Part shown: positions 62,727 through 64,000 of the stretch, piece after piece | How positions within the stretch are numbered: position 1 is the stretch's first letter | How the letters are laid out: each line of letters starts with the position of its first letter | NCBI GenBank assembly: GCA_013360405.1 | Contig: JABWBR010000006.1 | Coordinates: 1-64,000 of the forward strand | Origin: Saprospiraceae bacterium | GTDB lineage: Bacteria; Bacteroidota; Bacteroidia; Chitinophagales; Saprospiraceae | Direction of reading: 5' to 3' | DNA length: 64,000 nucleotides | Notes under the pieces: model-generated | Seen by the model: the letters and a program-made list of their open reading frames with translations, nothing else | Databases searched by the model: none | Told to the model about the DNA's origin: nothing | Made by a program: the position numbers and the translations under genes

Positions 62727-64000
62727 ATGAAATTGTACAGTACAAAAAACAGGTCGCTGGAAGTATCGCTTCAGGAAGCAGTGTTCAAGGGGCTGCCCGA
62801 AGACAACGGATTGTATATGCCGGTGGTTATTCCTCGCCTGCCCGATTCCTTTATACAGAATTTAAAGCACTACACCTTTCAGGAGATCGGATTCGAAATT
62901 TCGAAGGCCTTGTTTCAGGGCGAAATCCCGGACAGTGATTTACATCAAATCATTGATCACGCCATCAACTTTCCCGCGCCGGTCGTTGTGCTTGATGATG
63001 ATGTACATGTACTCGAATTATTTCATGGGCCTTCGCTTGCCTTCAAAGATTTTGGGGCCCGGTTTATGTCCCAACTTATGTCTTATTTCAACCGGGGTGA
63101 ATCTAAAGAACTGGTCATTTTGGTGGCTACTTCCGGGGATACGGGTGGGGCTGTAGCGGCCGGTTTTTATAAAACTCCAGGCATCAGAGTGGTGATATTG
63201 TATCCTTCCGGAAAAGTGAGTGAATTACAGGAATGCCAGTTGACTACACTTGGACATAATGTGTCGGCACTTGAAATCGACGGCACCTTCGACGATTGCC
63301 AGGCTATGGTCAAGCAGGCATTTTTAGATAAATCGCTTAGGGATACGATCAGACTTAGTTCTGCAAATTCTATCAATATTGCCAGGTTGATCCCGCAGTC
63401 CTTCTATTATTTCGAAGCATTCAAACAAGTCAATACGGGTCGCCCAATAGTCTTTAGTGTACCAAGCGGTAACTTTGGCAACCTGACCGCAGGGCTTTTA
63501 GCCCGTGAAATGGGCTTGCCTGTATACCAGTTTTTAGCTGCAACTAATGTAAATGACGTCGTGCCTCAGTACCTTTCTACCGGGTTATTTTCACCCAAGC
63601 CTTCTATGCGGACATTATCCAACGCTATGGACGTGGGAAATCCTTCCAATTTTTCACGTTTGGTTGACTTGATTTTCGATACAGATGAATGTTCCACGTG
63701 GAACAAAATGAAAGAATTAATTACAGGATATGCCTTTACCGACGAATTCACCAAACAAGCAATGGAAGAAGTATACCACAATTATGGGTATATTATTGAT
63801 CCACATGGTGCAGTTGGTTACTTAGCGCTGAAGTGTTTTCAGGGACGATACGAATTGCCGTCTACTACCGGAATTGTACTTGAGACTGCCCACCCATCCA
63901 AGTTTAAAGACGACGTGGAAGCTATATTACAAATTAAGATAGAGGTGCCAGAAAGGCTGTCGGAGCTGGCTGATAAACCCAAAATGTCATTCCCTCTCCC
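62727..64000 (+). CDS. thrC: Threonine synthase (3' end outside the window)
   Basis: PLP enzyme converting O-phosphohomoserine to threonine. Translation from ATG 62727 gives MKLYSTKNRSLEVSLQEAV and stays open to the window end (at least 424 codons), with the PLP-Lys107 in FHGPSLAFKDFGARF, the phosphate-binding ATSGDTGGAVAAG, and VFSVPSGNFGNLTAG. The missing part is short, since the family is typically about 430-460 residues. Completes the thrABC operon. Confidence 0.97.
   Translation, partial: MKLYSTKNRSLEVSLQEAVFKGLPEDNGLYMPVVIPRLPDSFIQNLKHYTFQEIGFEISKALFQGEIPDSDLHQIIDHAINFPAPVVVLDDDVHVLELFHGPSLAFKDFGARFMSQLMSYFNRGESKELVILVATSGDTGGAVAAGFYKTPGIRVVILYPSGKVSELQECQLTTLGHNVSALEIDGTFDDCQAMVKQAFLDKSLRDTIRLSSANSINIARLIPQSFYYFEAFKQVNTGRPIVFSVPSGNFGNLTAGLLAREMGLPVYQFLAATNVNDVVPQYLSTGLFSPKPSMRTLSNAMDVGNPSNFSRLVDLIFDTDECSTWNKMKELITGYAFTDEFTKQAMEEVYHNYGYIIDPHGAVGYLALKCFQGRYELPSTTGIVLETAHPSKFKDDVEAILQIKIEVPERLSELADKPKMSFPL

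Noticed and set aside
1-64000. CRISPR arrays, prophage, insertion sequences, toxin-antitoxin modules
   Set aside because: No spaced direct repeats with unique spacers, no transposase or integrase, and no phage structural genes were seen on either strand.

Overview
This window looks like chromosomal DNA from a member of the Bacteroidota, most likely a Saprospiria/Lewinella-like lineage. The evidence is: several large secreted proteins ending in Por/type IX secretion (T9SS) sorting domains, TPR-PD40-OmpA envelope proteins, a CarboxypepD-plug TonB receptor, the DUF1501/DUF1800 pair, DUF2851, DUF4175, promoters of the TTG-N19-TANNTTTG type, and almost no Shine-Dalgarno sequences. No phage, plasmid, insertion-sequence or CRISPR features were seen. 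The lineage is inferred from gene content, not from a marker gene.

Layout. 0-6.4 kb: DgkA-type lipid kinase, TPR-PD40-OmpA protein, a phosphate uptake pair (DUF47 plus Pit), a trypsin-fold/zinc-ribbon fusion, and a small envelope protein. 6.5-13.9 kb: two divergent giant T9SS cargo proteins (a beta-propeller protein and a reprolysin-like metalloprotease). 13.9-18.7 kb: SDR, nitroreductase, then bamA and uppS on the other strand (outer-membrane assembly and undecaprenyl-PP synthesis). 18.8-26.1 kb: OPT transporter, T9SS protein with LVIVD-type repeats, DUF2851, a Kef-type antiporter and a tRNA-Leu(GAG). 26.2-34.1 kb: a minus-strand run with a split APH/P-loop kinase pair behind a P-type ATPase, a 2-oxoacid dehydrogenase E2, and a second TPR-PD40-OmpA protein.

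34.2-44 kb: FMO-like monooxygenase, a small unknown protein, an MFS transporter, then a four-gene acyl-CoA/aldehyde cluster (SDR, acyl-CoA synthetase, ALDH, SCP2), a probable surface lipoprotein esterase and heme A synthase. 44.0-44.57 kb is a gene-free segment with about ten DnaA-box-like sequences beside an AT-rich tract, and it is a strong candidate replication origin. 44.6-46.6 kb: a housekeeping operon (SRAP, Dtd, MazG-like, DUF1648). 46.6-49.8 kb: the DUF1800-DUF1501 pair. 50-54.7 kb: TonB receptor, an atypical NRAMP-like transporter and a SMUG-like uracil-DNA glycosylase. 54.9-64 kb: a very large coiled-coil DUF4175-type membrane protein, an RsbW-like ATPase, YbeY, and the threonine operon thrA-thrB-thrC, the last gene running off the window.

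The most notable non-gene signals are the origin candidate, short-period repeats (7 and 8 bp units) that also occur in frame inside the P-type ATPase, a 142-bp inverted-repeat element upstream of that ATPase, and palindromic hairpins that carry the stop codons of neighbouring genes. No wholly new multi-gene system could be demonstrated. The most unusual proteins are a protease-fold/zinc-ribbon/YbjN-like fusion lacking the catalytic His, and an NRAMP-family protein without the usual metal-ligand motifs.
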